From Novosphingobium sp. NDB2Meth1 (GTDB lineage: Bacteria; Pseudomonadota; Alphaproteobacteria; Sphingomonadales; Sphingomonadaceae): a stretch of DNA of 64,000 nt. Shown here piece by piece: positions 1-8,852 of the stretch. The stretch's first letter is position 1, and each line of letters starts with the position of its first letter. The translations under genes and the position numbers were made by a program. Where the stretch lies: NCBI RefSeq assembly GCF_900117425.1, contig NZ_FPEH01000034.1, forward strand, positions 1 to 64,000, in the 5' to 3' direction. The notes under the pieces are model-generated. The model had not been told where the DNA came from. It did not search any database and worked only from the letters and a program-made list of their open reading frames with translations.

Positions 1-57
1 TAGCTCGTCAGGCTCATAACCTGAAGGTCGTAGGTTCAAATCCTACCCCCGCAACCA
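1..57 (+). tRNA. tRNA-fMet (CAT), 5' part outside the window
   Basis: The visible part runs from the D-loop to the encoded CCA (55-57). The anticodon CAT is at 15-17 inside a TCAGG/CCTGA stem, and a normal T-arm with TTCAAAT follows. The 3' acceptor strand reads CCCCGCA followed by A and CCA, so base 72 is A. An unpaired C1-A72 is the hallmark of bacterial initiator tRNA, but the 5' strand that would confirm it lies before the window. Confidence 0.9.
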
Positions 58-137
58 CACAGCATAACACACACGCCGCTCCACACACGCCCGTGCGCCT
101 TTCTTGTGTCCAACGCAGACGCGGTTAAGTCAGGCGG

Positions 138-1013
138 TCAACCGCGATATTGATGCGGTTCAAGGCCTATCGCACCTGGCGCTTCGATCTCGAATAGCGC
201 CCCCGCCAACGGATCGTCCGGTCGGCCATCTCCGGCGGACGTTGCGAACATCCGCGTCAGGTCCGCGCCAGCGAAGCAGACGTTGGTGATCTGCGGCGTA
301 GGCAGCGCGATCTCGCGGTCCAGCATGCCATCGGGATGGAACCGAGCGATTCTGCCACCGCCATAGAACGCGATCCACAGACCGCCATCCCGGTCGCAGG
401 TCATGCCATCCGGCGAGCCGGTTGTTCCATCGAAATGCAGGTGTGGTTCGCGCGGACCCAGACTGCCCTCGGCATTCAATGCGTACTTCCACACCTGTCC
501 GATGCGGCTGTCGGTGTGGTAGAGAACCGTTCCATCGGGGCTCAGTGCCGGGCCATTGGCGATGGTAATTCCATCATCGTGACGGCTGATCGTGCCATCC
601 GGGTCAAGGCGGTAGAGCGCGCCCGTTGGCGGCCAGTTTGTGGCCGGCTGCTCGAGGAATGGCATCGATCCAGCCCAGATCCGGCCATGCGCATCCGCCT
701 TGGCATCGTTCAAGCGGTTGCCGGGGCGCTCGGGCTGCGGATTGGCGATCAGCTCCAAATGGAACGGATCAAGATCGAGGCGGTAAAAGCCCGACGCGAG
801 ACCGACGACAAAGCCACCCGCCGCCCGCTCGATGATCCAGCCGATCGCCTCGGGCATGTCCCAATGGCAGATCGCATTATCGGCAAGGCTCATGCGCCAC
901 AACTTGCGGCCGAGAATGTCGGTCCAGAACAGGGCGTTCTCGCGCGCGCTCCAGAGGAGGCCCTCGCCGAGGATATCGCGCGTGTCGCGGGGGATGACGC
1001 GGACAGCCGTCAT
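138..1013 (-). CDS. SMP-30/gluconolactonase family sugar lactonase
   Basis: A 291-residue six-bladed beta-propeller lactonase. The metal-ligand positions of the SMP-30 family are all visible: E17 in GEG, N102, N153 in ANGPALSPDG and D202 in SPDG. The likely reaction is hydrolysis of galactono-lactone made by the galactose dehydrogenase encoded nearby, giving galactonate for the dehydratase just upstream. The start ATG lies 3 bases after the dehydratase stop with no good Shine-Dalgarno of its own, which suggests translational coupling in a two-gene operon. The family assignment is secure; the exact lactone is inferred from the neighbours. Confidence 0.88.
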   Translation of the reverse strand: MTAVRVIPRDTRDILGEGLLWSARENALFWTDILGRKLWRMSLADNAICHWDMPEAIGWIIERAAGGFVVGLASGFYRLDLDPFHLELIANPQPERPGNRLNDAKADAHGRIWAGSMPFLEQPATNWPPTGALYRLDPDGTISRHDDGITIANGPALSPDGTVLYHTDSRIGQVWKYALNAEGSLGPREPHLHFDGTTGSPDGMTCDRDGGLWIAFYGGGRIARFHPDGMLDREIALPTPQITNVCFAGADLTRMFATSAGDGRPDDPLAGALFEIEAPGAIGLEPHQYRG

Positions 1014-1016
1014 GGC

Positions 1017-2822
1017 TCAGTGGCTGTCGCGCGGGAGGCCGTGGGTCTGGGCGATCCGCTGGTATTGCACCGCGGACTCGATGACAGCCCCGCCGGGATA
1101 CTGGCCGGTGATCTGGCGGTGGAGTTCCTGCCAGGGCGTTTGCGGCGCGGGAATGGCGACCCCGCCGCCGCCGAGCACCTCGCGGCGGCGCTGGAGTTCC
1201 TCCTCCGGCACGAGCATTTCGGCGGTGCGGCGCTTGAGGTCGATCCGGATGCGGTCGCCGGTTCGGAGCAGGGCAAGTCCGCCGCCGACGGCAGCCTCGG
1301 GCGCGGCATTGAGGATCGAGGGGCTGCCGGAGGTGCCGGACTGGCGACCGTCGCCGATGCACGGAAGCGCATCGACACCGGCGCGGATCAAGGCCGCCGG
1401 AGCACGCATGTTGACGACTTCGGCACCGCCCGGATAGCCGATCGGGCCGACGCCGCGGATGACCAGCATGCAGGTCTCGTCGATGTCGAGGTCGGGATTG
1501 TCGATATTGGCGTGATAGTCTTCCGGCCCTTCGAACACGATCGCCCTGCCTTCGAATGCATCGGGATCGTCAGGGTTGGAAAGATAGCGTGCGCGGAAGG
1601 CGTCGGAAATGACGCTTGTCTTCATCACAGCGGCTTCAAAGAGATTACCCGAAAGCACGGTCAGCCCCGCGTTGGGGAGCAATGGCTCCGCGAGCGGCTT
1701 GATCACGCGGGTATCCGCAATCTGGGCGTCGGCGTAGTTTTCGGCGAGAGTGCGCCCATTGCAGAACAACGCGCTGCCATCGAGCAGCCCTGCTCGCAGC
1801 AGTTCACCGACCACAGCAGGGACCCCTCCGGCGCGGTAGTAATCCTCCCCGAGGTATTCGCCCGCCGGCTGCAGGTTGACCAGCAGCGGAATGCCCGCGC
1901 CATGATCCTGCCAATCGTCCAGCGTGAGGTCGACGCCCATGTGGCGCGCGATGGCGTTGAGGTGGATCGGGGCGTTGGTCGAACCGCCGATGGCACTGTT
2001 GACGCGGATCGCGTTGAGGAACGCCGTGCGCGTCATGATGTCCGAAGGCTTGCGATCGGCCTTGACCATTTCGACGATGGCAAGGCCGGTCTCGTAAGCG
2101 GCCTGCTGGCGATCACGATAGGGGGCAGGGATCGCCGCCGAGCCGGGCAGCGCCATGCCGAGTGCTTCGACGAGCGAATTCATCGTCGTCGCGGTGCCCA
2201 TCGTGTTGCAAAAGCCGGTCGAAGGCGCGGATGAGGCGATCAGTTCGATAAAGCCGCGGTAGTCGATCTCGCCCGCCGCGAGGAGTTCGCGCGCTTTCCA
2301 GATGATCGTGCCCGAACCGGTGCGTTCGCCTTTGAACCAGCCGTTGAGCATGGGGCCGACCGAAAGCGCGATGGCCGGAATATTGACCGTTGCCGCGGCC
2401 ATCAGGCAGGCGGGCGTCGTCTTGTCGCAGCCGACGGTGAGGACGGTGCCGTCGAGCGGGTAGCCATAGAGCACTTCGACGAGCGAGAGGTAGGAGAGGT
2501 TGCGGTCGAGGGCTGCGGTGGGGCGCTTGCCGGTCTCCTGGATGGGGTGGATCGGAAACTCGACGGGAATGCCGCCTGCGTCGCGGATCCCGTCGCGGAT
2601 GCGTTCGGCCAGCACGAGATGGTGGCGGTTGCAGGGCGCGAGATCGCTGCCGGTCTGGGCAATGCCGATGATCGGCCGATCGGATTGCAGCTCCGCCACG
2701 GAGAGCCCGAAGCTGAGATAGCGCTCGAGATAGAGCGCGGTCATATCGGGGTTGCTTGGATTGTCGAACCATGCGCGCGACCGCAGGCGGGGAGCGCTGG
2801 ATCCGTTGTTCTGTTCTGTCAT
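1017..2822 (-). CDS. IlvD/Edd family sugar-acid dehydratase, probable galactonate dehydratase
   Basis: A 601-residue iron-sulphur dehydratase of the IlvD/Edd family. Three cysteines suited to bind the cluster are visible: C64 (DLAPCN), C132 (VGCDKTTPAC) and C205 (GFCNTMG). Their spacing of 68 and 73 residues matches what I recall for L-arabonate dehydratase. With a galactose dehydrogenase, lactonase, KDGal kinase and KDPGal aldolase around it, the expected step is D-galactonate to 2-dehydro-3-deoxygalactonate. Arabonate, fuconate or xylonate remain possible substrates. Classical DgoD belongs to the enolase superfamily, so this would be a non-orthologous replacement. It is divergent from the dehydrogenase across a 286-bp promoter region that carries a regulon operator. 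Confidence 0.85.
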   Translation of the reverse strand: MTEQNNGSSAPRLRSRAWFDNPSNPDMTALYLERYLSFGLSVAELQSDRPIIGIAQTGSDLAPCNRHHLVLAERIRDGIRDAGGIPVEFPIHPIQETGKRPTAALDRNLSYLSLVEVLYGYPLDGTVLTVGCDKTTPACLMAAATVNIPAIALSVGPMLNGWFKGERTGSGTIIWKARELLAAGEIDYRGFIELIASSAPSTGFCNTMGTATTMNSLVEALGMALPGSAAIPAPYRDRQQAAYETGLAIVEMVKADRKPSDIMTRTAFLNAIRVNSAIGGSTNAPIHLNAIARHMGVDLTLDDWQDHGAGIPLLVNLQPAGEYLGEDYYRAGGVPAVVGELLRAGLLDGSALFCNGRTLAENYADAQIADTRVIKPLAEPLLPNAGLTVLSGNLFEAAVMKTSVISDAFRARYLSNPDDPDAFEGRAIVFEGPEDYHANIDNPDLDIDETCMLVIRGVGPIGYPGGAEVVNMRAPAALIRAGVDALPCIGDGRQSGTSGSPSILNAAPEAAVGGGLALLRTGDRIRIDLKRRTAEMLVPEEELQRRREVLGGGGVAIPAPQTPWQELHRQITGQYPGGAVIESAVQYQRIAQTHGLPRDSH

Positions 2823-3074
2823 GCGAAATCTACCCCAACTCGGTTTTGTTCAGCCTGCGAGCTTGGCAAAGGCTCCACCAGCCTCGACCGAGCTCACCTC
2901 GGGAATGCCCATGCCCGGCGATCATTCCCATTGTTCCACACCATGCGCCTGCCCAACGGTCCGGCAAAGGGCGGTCTCCTGCCACCATGATCCGGAACCA
3001 AGTTTTCGCCGCTTCAGCAATGATGACGCAACATCATCAGCTGTGCGATAGCCAATTTCTTCATTATAGCATAT

Positions 3075-3085
3075 ATATCAGATAA
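3075..3085. promoter_or_regulatory. Operator site 1 of the galactoside regulon
   Basis: ATATCAGATAA on the + strand, TTATCTGATAT on the - strand. It lies in the divergent region 2823-3108 between the dehydratase and galactose dehydrogenase genes, 24 bases before the ATG at 3109. The same TTATC-centred motif occurs in the promoters at 6076, 9768, 12193 and 14683. The FadR-type GntR protein encoded at 9844 is the likely ligand, by context only. No other feature is evident in this divergent region. Confidence 0.6.
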
Positions 3086-3108
3086 AATATTCCCGACAGG
3101 AGATACCC

Positions 3109-4038
3109 ATGGGTGAACGCATCAGGCTGGCGCTGGTCGGCATCGGCAAGATCGCTCGCGATCAGCATCTTCCGGCCATTGCCGCCGACGCGGGATTCGA
3201 GCTTGCCGCAGCAGTGAGCCGCAATGGGCGCGTCGAGGGCGTGCCGAATTTCACCGATATTGCGGCGCTGATCGAGAGCGGTCTGCCGGTCGACGCGGTC
3301 TCGCTGTGCACGCCGCCGGTGGGGCGGCACCGGATTGCGGCGCAGGCGCTGGCGGCGGGCAAGCATGTGATGCTGGAAAAGCCGCCGGGTGCGACTCTGG
3401 CGGAAGTGCATCAGTTGCAGGTGCAGGCGCGCGGGGCCGGTCGCAGCCTGTTTGCGACGTGGCATTCGCGCCATGGGGCGGGCGTTGCCGGAGCGGCGGC
3501 ATGGCTGGCGGACAAGCAGATCCGGCGGGTGGACGTTGTCTGGCACGAGGACATTCGCGTCTGGCACCCGGGGCAGGAATGGATTCTGGCCGCAGGCGGG
3601 CTTGGCGTGTTCGATCCCGGTATCAACATGCTGTCGATCCTGACGGCGATCCTTCCCGGTCCTCTGCGGCTGGCGGGCGCGCGGCTCATTTTCCCAACCG
3701 GGCGAGATGCGCCGATTGCCGCCAGCCTTGAAATGATTCACGACGAGACCGCACCTGTTATCGCCGATCTCGATTTCCATGCGACCGGGACACCGCGCTG
3801 GGACATCGTGATCGAAGCAGACCGCGGCACGCTCCTGCTGAAGGATGGCGGCGCGCGGCTGTGGATCGACGGGGCGGAGCAGGTTGGCGACGCGATGGGC
3901 GAATATCCGGCGCTTTATCGGCGCTTTGCCCAGCTGGTTGCCGCTGGGGAAAGCGATTGCGACTTGCGCCCGATGACGCTGGTGGCTGATGCGTTCCTGC
4001 TGGGCGAACGGACCGAAACCGATCCGTTCGCCTTCTGA
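3109..4038 (+). CDS. D-galactose 1-dehydrogenase (Gfo/Idh/MocA family)
   Basis: A 309-residue Gfo/Idh/MocA oxidoreductase. The N-terminal Rossmann segment has GIGKIARDQHLPAI (11-24), followed by the EKPPGAT signature (90-96) and the C-terminal sheet domain with GVFDPGIN (166-173). Proteins of this sequence type oxidise D-galactose, and often L-arabinose or D-fucose, with NAD(P) to the 1,4- or 1,5-lactone. This is the entry step of the De Ley-Doudoroff route assembled by the surrounding genes. The start is supported by CAGGAG about 9 bases before the ATG. Its 3' end abuts the convergent beta-galactosidase gene. Confidence 0.85.
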   Translation: MGERIRLALVGIGKIARDQHLPAIAADAGFELAAAVSRNGRVEGVPNFTDIAALIESGLPVDAVSLCTPPVGRHRIAAQALAAGKHVMLEKPPGATLAEVHQLQVQARGAGRSLFATWHSRHGAGVAGAAAWLADKQIRRVDVVWHEDIRVWHPGQEWILAAGGLGVFDPGINMLSILTAILPGPLRLAGARLIFPTGRDAPIAASLEMIHDETAPVIADLDFHATGTPRWDIVIEADRGTLLLKDGGARLWIDGAEQVGDAMGEYPALYRRFAQLVAAGESDCDLRPMTLVADAFLLGERTETDPFAF

Positions 4039-4041
4039 GGT

Positions 4042-5994
4042 TCAGGCCGAGCGCCAGATCGAGAGGTCTCGCGGGCCGACGGTGCGGGCGCCGAGCAGGA
4101 ATTCCGCGCCTTCAGGGGCAGGTGCTTCGGTGGGTTCCGCGCCGTAATTGATCGCGAACGTGAGGTCGCCGCGGCGGCGGATGCGCAGCATGCCGGTGAG
4201 CGGCGTGGTTTCGAGCCCGGCTTCGGCGGCCATCGCGGTGACCACGGCATCGAGCGCGGCATCTTCGACCAGCGAAGCGAGGTAGTGGACCTTGCCGTGG
4301 CGGACCATCGCAGGGCTGCCGTCCTCATAGCGGCCGAGGACGGTGCAGTCGCCGGGATCAATTGATTCGCGCCAGATGCCGCTGACGTAGGACGCATTGC
4401 CGATGGCGATCGAGCCGGGGCAATCGGGGCGCAGAGTTTCGACCGCCAGCACGCGGATCGGCACCAGCGGACGCAGGCGGCCGGGAGCGAGGCCTTCCGG
4501 GATGGTGACGTCATGGGTCTTCGCACCCGAGCGCGGGCCGATCAGCACGAGGCCGTCTGCGGCCTGCAGGCGCGCAGCGGCTTCCGGGGTCGGCAGGGCG
4601 AGCGCGGGGACGAGGACCATGGCGTAACCGCTGAGGTCCGCGCCGGGGGCGACGAAATCGACATCGAGGCCGAGGCGGCGGGTGGCGCCGTACCAGGCGG
4701 TGAGGATCTTCTGGTAATCGTAGCCGCGGCCCTGCTGCTCGATCTGGCCGAGCCAATCGGATTCGTGGTCGATCACAATGGCGACCGGCGCCTTGGTGGG
4801 AGCGGGCAGTTCGATCCGGCTCAGTTCGGCGTGGAGCTGCTCGACTTCGGGCCAGGCTTCCGCATGCGTGCAATCGGGGCGGAGCAGACCGGCGTGCATC
4901 TGTTCCTGCGCATAGGGCGCCTGCCGCCAGCGGAAGAAACTGACCACCGCCGCGCCATGGGCGAAGGCTTCCCACGACCACAGGCGGACCATGCCGGGGG
5001 CGGGGCGAGGGTTGTGGTTGGCCCAGTTCACCGGGCCGGGCTGCTGCTCCATGATCCAGAACGGACGGCCGGTGAGGCCGCGCGTCTGATCGAACAGGAT
5101 ACCCTGAAAGTCCGGGTGGCCGGTGCGCATGAGCGGGGCGAAATCGGCAGGCGAGGACTTGGCGAGCGCGAGATCGGCGCGGCCGAGCGGGTAGTTGTCG
5201 TAAGCCGCGAAATCGAGATCGGCGGCGAGCGCGTGGTTGTCGACGCCGGTTTCGGGCATCGGGATGAAGTTGTGGGTCACCCAGCGGCCCGGCGAATGGG
5301 CGCGGATGATCGCGATCATGTCGGCGTGGAAGCGCACGACCATGTCGGAGGAGTAGCGGCGCCAGGCCATGCGGTGCGCCGGGCTGGTTTCGGTGACGGC
5401 ACCGACCGGCATCTCGATCTCTTCGAAGCTGCGGTATTCCATCGACCAGAATACGTTGCCCCACGCCGCATTCAGCGCGGCGATGTCGGCGTACTGCTCG
5501 CGGCACCACGTGCGGAAACCGGCGTGCGCGGCGGGGGAGGCGCTGATCGCGGTGTTGTGGCAGCACAGCTCGTTGTCGGTCTGCCAGCCGGCGACATAGG
5601 GGTTCTCACCATAGCGCTCGGCAACGGCGGTGCTGATGCGCATGGCTTCGCGGTGCCAGACGGGGCTGGAGAAATCGGTGTGGCGGCGCGAGCCGAAGCC
5701 GCGGGTGCGGCCGGTTTCGGGATCGACCGGGAGAATCTCGGGATACATGTCGATCAGCCACTTCGGCGGCGTGGCCGTGGGCGTGCACATCACGACCTTC
5801 AGCCCGGCATTGCCCAGCGTTTCGATCGCGCGGTCGAGCCAGTCCCATTCGAAGCGACCGGGATCGGGCTCGATCCGGCTCCAGGCGAACTCGGCGATGC
5901 GGACATAGGTGAGGCCGAGCGCGGCCATGCGCCGGGCGTCATCCTCCCACCATGCTTCGGGCCAGTGTTCGGGATAGTAGCAGACGCCAAGCAT
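4042..5994 (-). CDS. GH42 beta-galactosidase
   Basis: A 650-residue glycoside hydrolase family 42 enzyme that releases galactose from beta-galactosides. YYPEHW at 6-11 is the usual family beginning. The acid/base glutamate is E142 in WQTDNE, and the nucleophile is E316 in FWIMEQQPG. An in-frame codon exists 81 bases upstream, but the ATG at 5994 is preferred because GAAGGAA precedes it and family homology starts there. No signal peptide is visible, so it is probably cytoplasmic and acts on imported oligosaccharides. It is divergent from the alpha-galactosidase gene, with a regulon operator between them. Confidence 0.93.
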   Translation of the reverse strand: MLGVCYYPEHWPEAWWEDDARRMAALGLTYVRIAEFAWSRIEPDPGRFEWDWLDRAIETLGNAGLKVVMCTPTATPPKWLIDMYPEILPVDPETGRTRGFGSRRHTDFSSPVWHREAMRISTAVAERYGENPYVAGWQTDNELCCHNTAISASPAAHAGFRTWCREQYADIAALNAAWGNVFWSMEYRSFEEIEMPVGAVTETSPAHRMAWRRYSSDMVVRFHADMIAIIRAHSPGRWVTHNFIPMPETGVDNHALAADLDFAAYDNYPLGRADLALAKSSPADFAPLMRTGHPDFQGILFDQTRGLTGRPFWIMEQQPGPVNWANHNPRPAPGMVRLWSWEAFAHGAAVVSFFRWRQAPYAQEQMHAGLLRPDCTHAEAWPEVEQLHAELSRIELPAPTKAPVAIVIDHESDWLGQIEQQGRGYDYQKILTAWYGATRRLGLDVDFVAPGADLSGYAMVLVPALALPTPEAAARLQAADGLVLIGPRSGAKTHDVTIPEGLAPGRLRPLVPIRVLAVETLRPDCPGSIAIGNASYVSGIWRESIDPGDCTVLGRYEDGSPAMVRHGKVHYLASLVEDAALDAVVTAMAAEAGLETTPLTGMLRIRRRGDLTFAINYGAEPTEAPAPEGAEFLLGARTVGPRDLSIWRSA

Positions 5995-6075
5995 GCTGTT
6001 TCCTTCGGGATCGTCAGGGATTCGAATTAAGGGTTGCAGGGCGGCGCTGGTCGGCGGTAACCCGGCACGGCTCAA

Positions 6076-6086
6076 TTATCATATAA
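6076..6086. promoter_or_regulatory. Operator site 2 of the galactoside regulon
   Basis: TTATCATATAA lies in the 120-bp divergent region between the beta-galactosidase (start 5994) and alpha-galactosidase (start 6115) genes. It matches the perfect palindrome TTATC-N-GATAA with one half-site change. It is 28 bases before the alpha-galactosidase ATG. Confidence 0.6.
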
Positions 6087-6114
6087 ATCCATCTTTGCCA
6101 CCGAAAGGTCGTCC

Positions 6115-8223
6115 ATGGCTGCCCCCCTTTCCGCCGCCTATCGCCTTGATGGCGCAAACGTCTCGCTGGTGGTGGAGATCATCGCCGAGGTTCCGGCGGT
6201 GCGCTATTGGGGGCCGCGGCTGCCGGATGACCTTGATCCGGCAGAGCTTTCCGCGCTGGCAGCGCGGGCGGAGGCAAATGCTTCGCCGGCTTATGAGGCG
6301 CCGCTCGCGCTGACGCCGCAGGCGGGGCAGGGCTTTCCGGGGAGGCCGGGGCTGACCGCGCATCGTGGCGGGCTGGACTGGGCGAGCTATGCATTGCTGG
6401 TGGACGTGGAGCAGGCGGCGGACCGCTTGGTCTTCACAAGCCGTGACGATGCGCATGGGCTGGAGTTGGTGCACGATCTTCAGCTTTCCGGCGATGTGCT
6501 CGCGGCAACGACGCGGTTGACGAACATCGGGGCAGAGGCGCTGCAAGTCGATCACCTCGCCGCGCCGGTCATTCCGCTGCCGGGCTTTGTCGGGCAGATC
6601 ATCGGTTTCGAAGGCCGCTGGTCGGGTGAGTTCCAGCTGCGGCGTCAAGACCTTGGCATGGGCACTTGGCTGCACGAGAATCGGCGCGGGCGGACGAGTC
6701 ATGATGCGTTTCCCGGGCTGCTGGCGACCGAACGCGACGCAAATGAGACGCGCGGGCTGGCCTTTGGCTTCCACCTTGGTTGGAGCGGGAACCATCGGCT
6801 TTCGGTCGAAACGCTGGCTGATGGACGGCGTTCGGTGGCAATGGAAGCGCTTTTCATGCCGGGCGAGATTTCGCTGGCGCCGGGTGAGAGCCTGACTACG
6901 CCGGCGATCTTTGCGACGGTTTCGGATGCCGGTTTGGGCGCTGTTTCGCGGCATTATCATGCCTTCTTGCGCGCGCGGCCCGAGCACCAGCGTCTGCGCG
7001 CGAAGCCGCGGCCGGTGCACTACAACAGCTGGGAAGCGGTTTACTTCGATCACGATCCGCAGGTCTTGATGGCGCTGGCCGAGAAGGCGGCGGCGGTCGG
7101 TGTCGAGCGGTTCGTGCTCGATGATGGCTGGTTTGGCAGCCGCCGGAGCGACCGCGCGGGGCTGGGAGACTGGCAGGTGAGCCCTGATGTCTATCCGCAA
7201 GGGCTTGGGCCGCTGATCGACAAGGTGCGCGCGCTCGGTATGGAGTTCGGGCTGTGGGTCGAGCCGGAAATGGTCAATCCGGACAGCGACTTGTTTCGCG
7301 CGCATCCCGAATGGGTGCTGGGGACGCCGCCTGCGCCGCAGATCCCGTTCCGGCATCAGCTGGTGCTCGATTTCGGGCGGCCAGAGGTGCGCGAGCGGAT
7401 GTACGCGGACGTGGCGACGCTGCTGGAGGAATATCCGATCGCCTACCTCAAGTGGGACATGAACCGCGATCTCAGCCAGCCCGGCGGAGCGGACGGGCGC
7501 GCGGGGGCAACGGCGCATGTGCTGGGGCTCTATGAAGTACTGGATCGGCTGCGCGCGAGTTATCCGGCTGTCGAGATCGAAAGCTGCGCATCGGGCGGTG
7601 GGCGTGCGGACTTCGGCATTCTGGCGCGGACGGACCGGGTGTGGACAAGCGACAGCAACGATGCGCTCGACCGGCTTTCGATCCAGCGCGGGTTTTCGCA
7701 TTTCTTCCCGGCGGAACTGATGGGCGCGCATGTCGGGCCGACGCGCTGCCATATCACCGGGCGGGTGCTGTCGATGCCGCTGCGGGTGGCGACGGCGCTG
7801 TTCGGGCATATGGGGATTGAGGCTGATCTGCGCGCGCTGGATGCCGAGGAAACCGCCGACCTTGCTGCCGGGGTGGCGCTGCACAAGGCGCACCGCGATC
7901 TGATCCACACCGGTGCGCTGCACCGGATCGATGCGGCGGAGGGCGTGAATGCCTTTGCCGTGATGGCGGAGGACGGCGGCGAGGCGCTCGTTTCCTACAC
8001 GATGCTGACCGAGCAGCGCGGCTATTTCGCTGAGCCGCTACGTTTGGCGGGGCTAAATCCCGCGGCGGAATATGACCTCAAGGCGGTCTGGCCGCCGCGC
8101 CTGAAAGCGGAATGGCCGCTCAAGCAGGGCGGGCGGTTTCGGGGCGCCGCGCTGATGCAGGCAGGCTTCCAGCCGCCGCGCCTCCATCCGGGCACGGCGC
8201 TGATCCTGCATCTGAAGCGCTAG
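6115..8223 (+). CDS. GH36 alpha-galactosidase
   Basis: A 702-residue family 36 alpha-galactosidase that cleaves alpha-1,6-galactosides such as melibiose, raffinose or galactomannan side chains. The N-terminal beta-sandwich (about 1-290) is followed by the barrel, with DDGWFGSRR (336-344), the nucleophile D448 in KWDMNRD and the acid/base candidate D513 in TSDSNDALDR. The length is typical of the bacterial 700-residue type. No export signal is seen. GAAAGG precedes the ATG. Its stop overlaps the stop of the convergent aldolase gene (CTAG at 8220-8223). Confidence 0.94.
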   Translation: MAAPLSAAYRLDGANVSLVVEIIAEVPAVRYWGPRLPDDLDPAELSALAARAEANASPAYEAPLALTPQAGQGFPGRPGLTAHRGGLDWASYALLVDVEQAADRLVFTSRDDAHGLELVHDLQLSGDVLAATTRLTNIGAEALQVDHLAAPVIPLPGFVGQIIGFEGRWSGEFQLRRQDLGMGTWLHENRRGRTSHDAFPGLLATERDANETRGLAFGFHLGWSGNHRLSVETLADGRRSVAMEALFMPGEISLAPGESLTTPAIFATVSDAGLGAVSRHYHAFLRARPEHQRLRAKPRPVHYNSWEAVYFDHDPQVLMALAEKAAAVGVERFVLDDGWFGSRRSDRAGLGDWQVSPDVYPQGLGPLIDKVRALGMEFGLWVEPEMVNPDSDLFRAHPEWVLGTPPAPQIPFRHQLVLDFGRPEVRERMYADVATLLEEYPIAYLKWDMNRDLSQPGGADGRAGATAHVLGLYEVLDRLRASYPAVEIESCASGGGRADFGILARTDRVWTSDSNDALDRLSIQRGFSHFFPAELMGAHVGPTRCHITGRVLSMPLRVATALFGHMGIEADLRALDAEETADLAAGVALHKAHRDLIHTGALHRIDAAEGVNAFAVMAEDGGEALVSYTMLTEQRGYFAEPLRLAGLNPAAEYDLKAVWPPRLKAEWPLKQGGRFRGAALMQAGFQPPRLHPGTALILHLKR

Positions 8224-8852
8224 AGCGCCCGATATGCGGCGACAAAGGCGGCGGCGCGTACGGCCAGGTCCTCGGGGGTGACACCTGGGCTGTAGAGCGC
8301 GGAGCCGATGCCGAAGCCGGCGGCGCCGGCGGCGTGCCATGGGCCGAGATTCGTGGGCGAGATCCCGCCTACCGGAAGAACGGCGGTGCCCGCAGGCAGC
8401 ACGGTGCGAACCGCCTTGAGCACGGCGGGGCTCGCGGCTTCGGCGGGGAACAGCTTGAGCGCGCGGGCGCCCGCTTCGAGCGCGGCAAAGGCCTCGCTGG
8501 GGGTCTGGAAGCCGGGGACGGCGATCAGACCGCGTGCGGCAGCGGCGGAAATGACCGCGGTGTTGGTGTTGGGCGAGACGATCAGGGTCCCGCCGACCTC
8601 CGCAACCGCTTCGACCGCAGCGACATCGAGCACGGTGCCCGCGCCGACCAGCGCGCGGCCTTCAAGGCGCTTCGCGAGGTGCGCGATGCTTTCGAGCGGG
8701 CAGGGAGAGTTGAGCGGGACTTCGATCAGGGTGAACCCGGCTTCGACGAGCACATCGCCGATATCGTCCGCCGTTTCGGGCGTCAGGCCGCGCAGGATCG
8801 CGACAAGCGGCATCGCGGCAAAGGCGTCGTTGAAGGCATCGGCAGTGGTCAT
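8220..8852 (-). CDS. dgoA: 2-dehydro-3-deoxy-6-phosphogalactonate aldolase
   Basis: A 210-residue class I aldolase of the KDPG/KDPGal family, splitting KDPGal into pyruvate and glyceraldehyde 3-phosphate. The Schiff-base lysine is K133 (ALKLFPAEA) and the catalytic glutamate is E44 (LIEVPLNSP). Their spacing of 89 residues equals that of the E. coli KDPGal aldolase as I recall it. VPLNSP favours the galactonate rather than the gluconate enzyme. The start codon overlaps the kinase stop (ATGA at 8849-8852), so the two genes form a coupled operon. Confidence 0.9.
   Translation of the reverse strand: MTTADAFNDAFAAMPLVAILRGLTPETADDIGDVLVEAGFTLIEVPLNSPCPLESIAHLAKRLEGRALVGAGTVLDVAAVEAVAEVGGTLIVSPNTNTAVISAAAARGLIAVPGFQTPSEAFAALEAGARALKLFPAEAASPAVLKAVRTVLPAGTAVLPVGGISPTNLGPWHAAGAAGFGIGSALYSPGVTPEDLAVRAAAFVAAYRAL

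Noticed and set aside
336..2234. 632-codon plus-strand frame over the lactonase and dehydratase genes
   Set aside because: Both real genes are on the minus strand with catalytic motifs; the frame crosses their boundary and has low-complexity composition.
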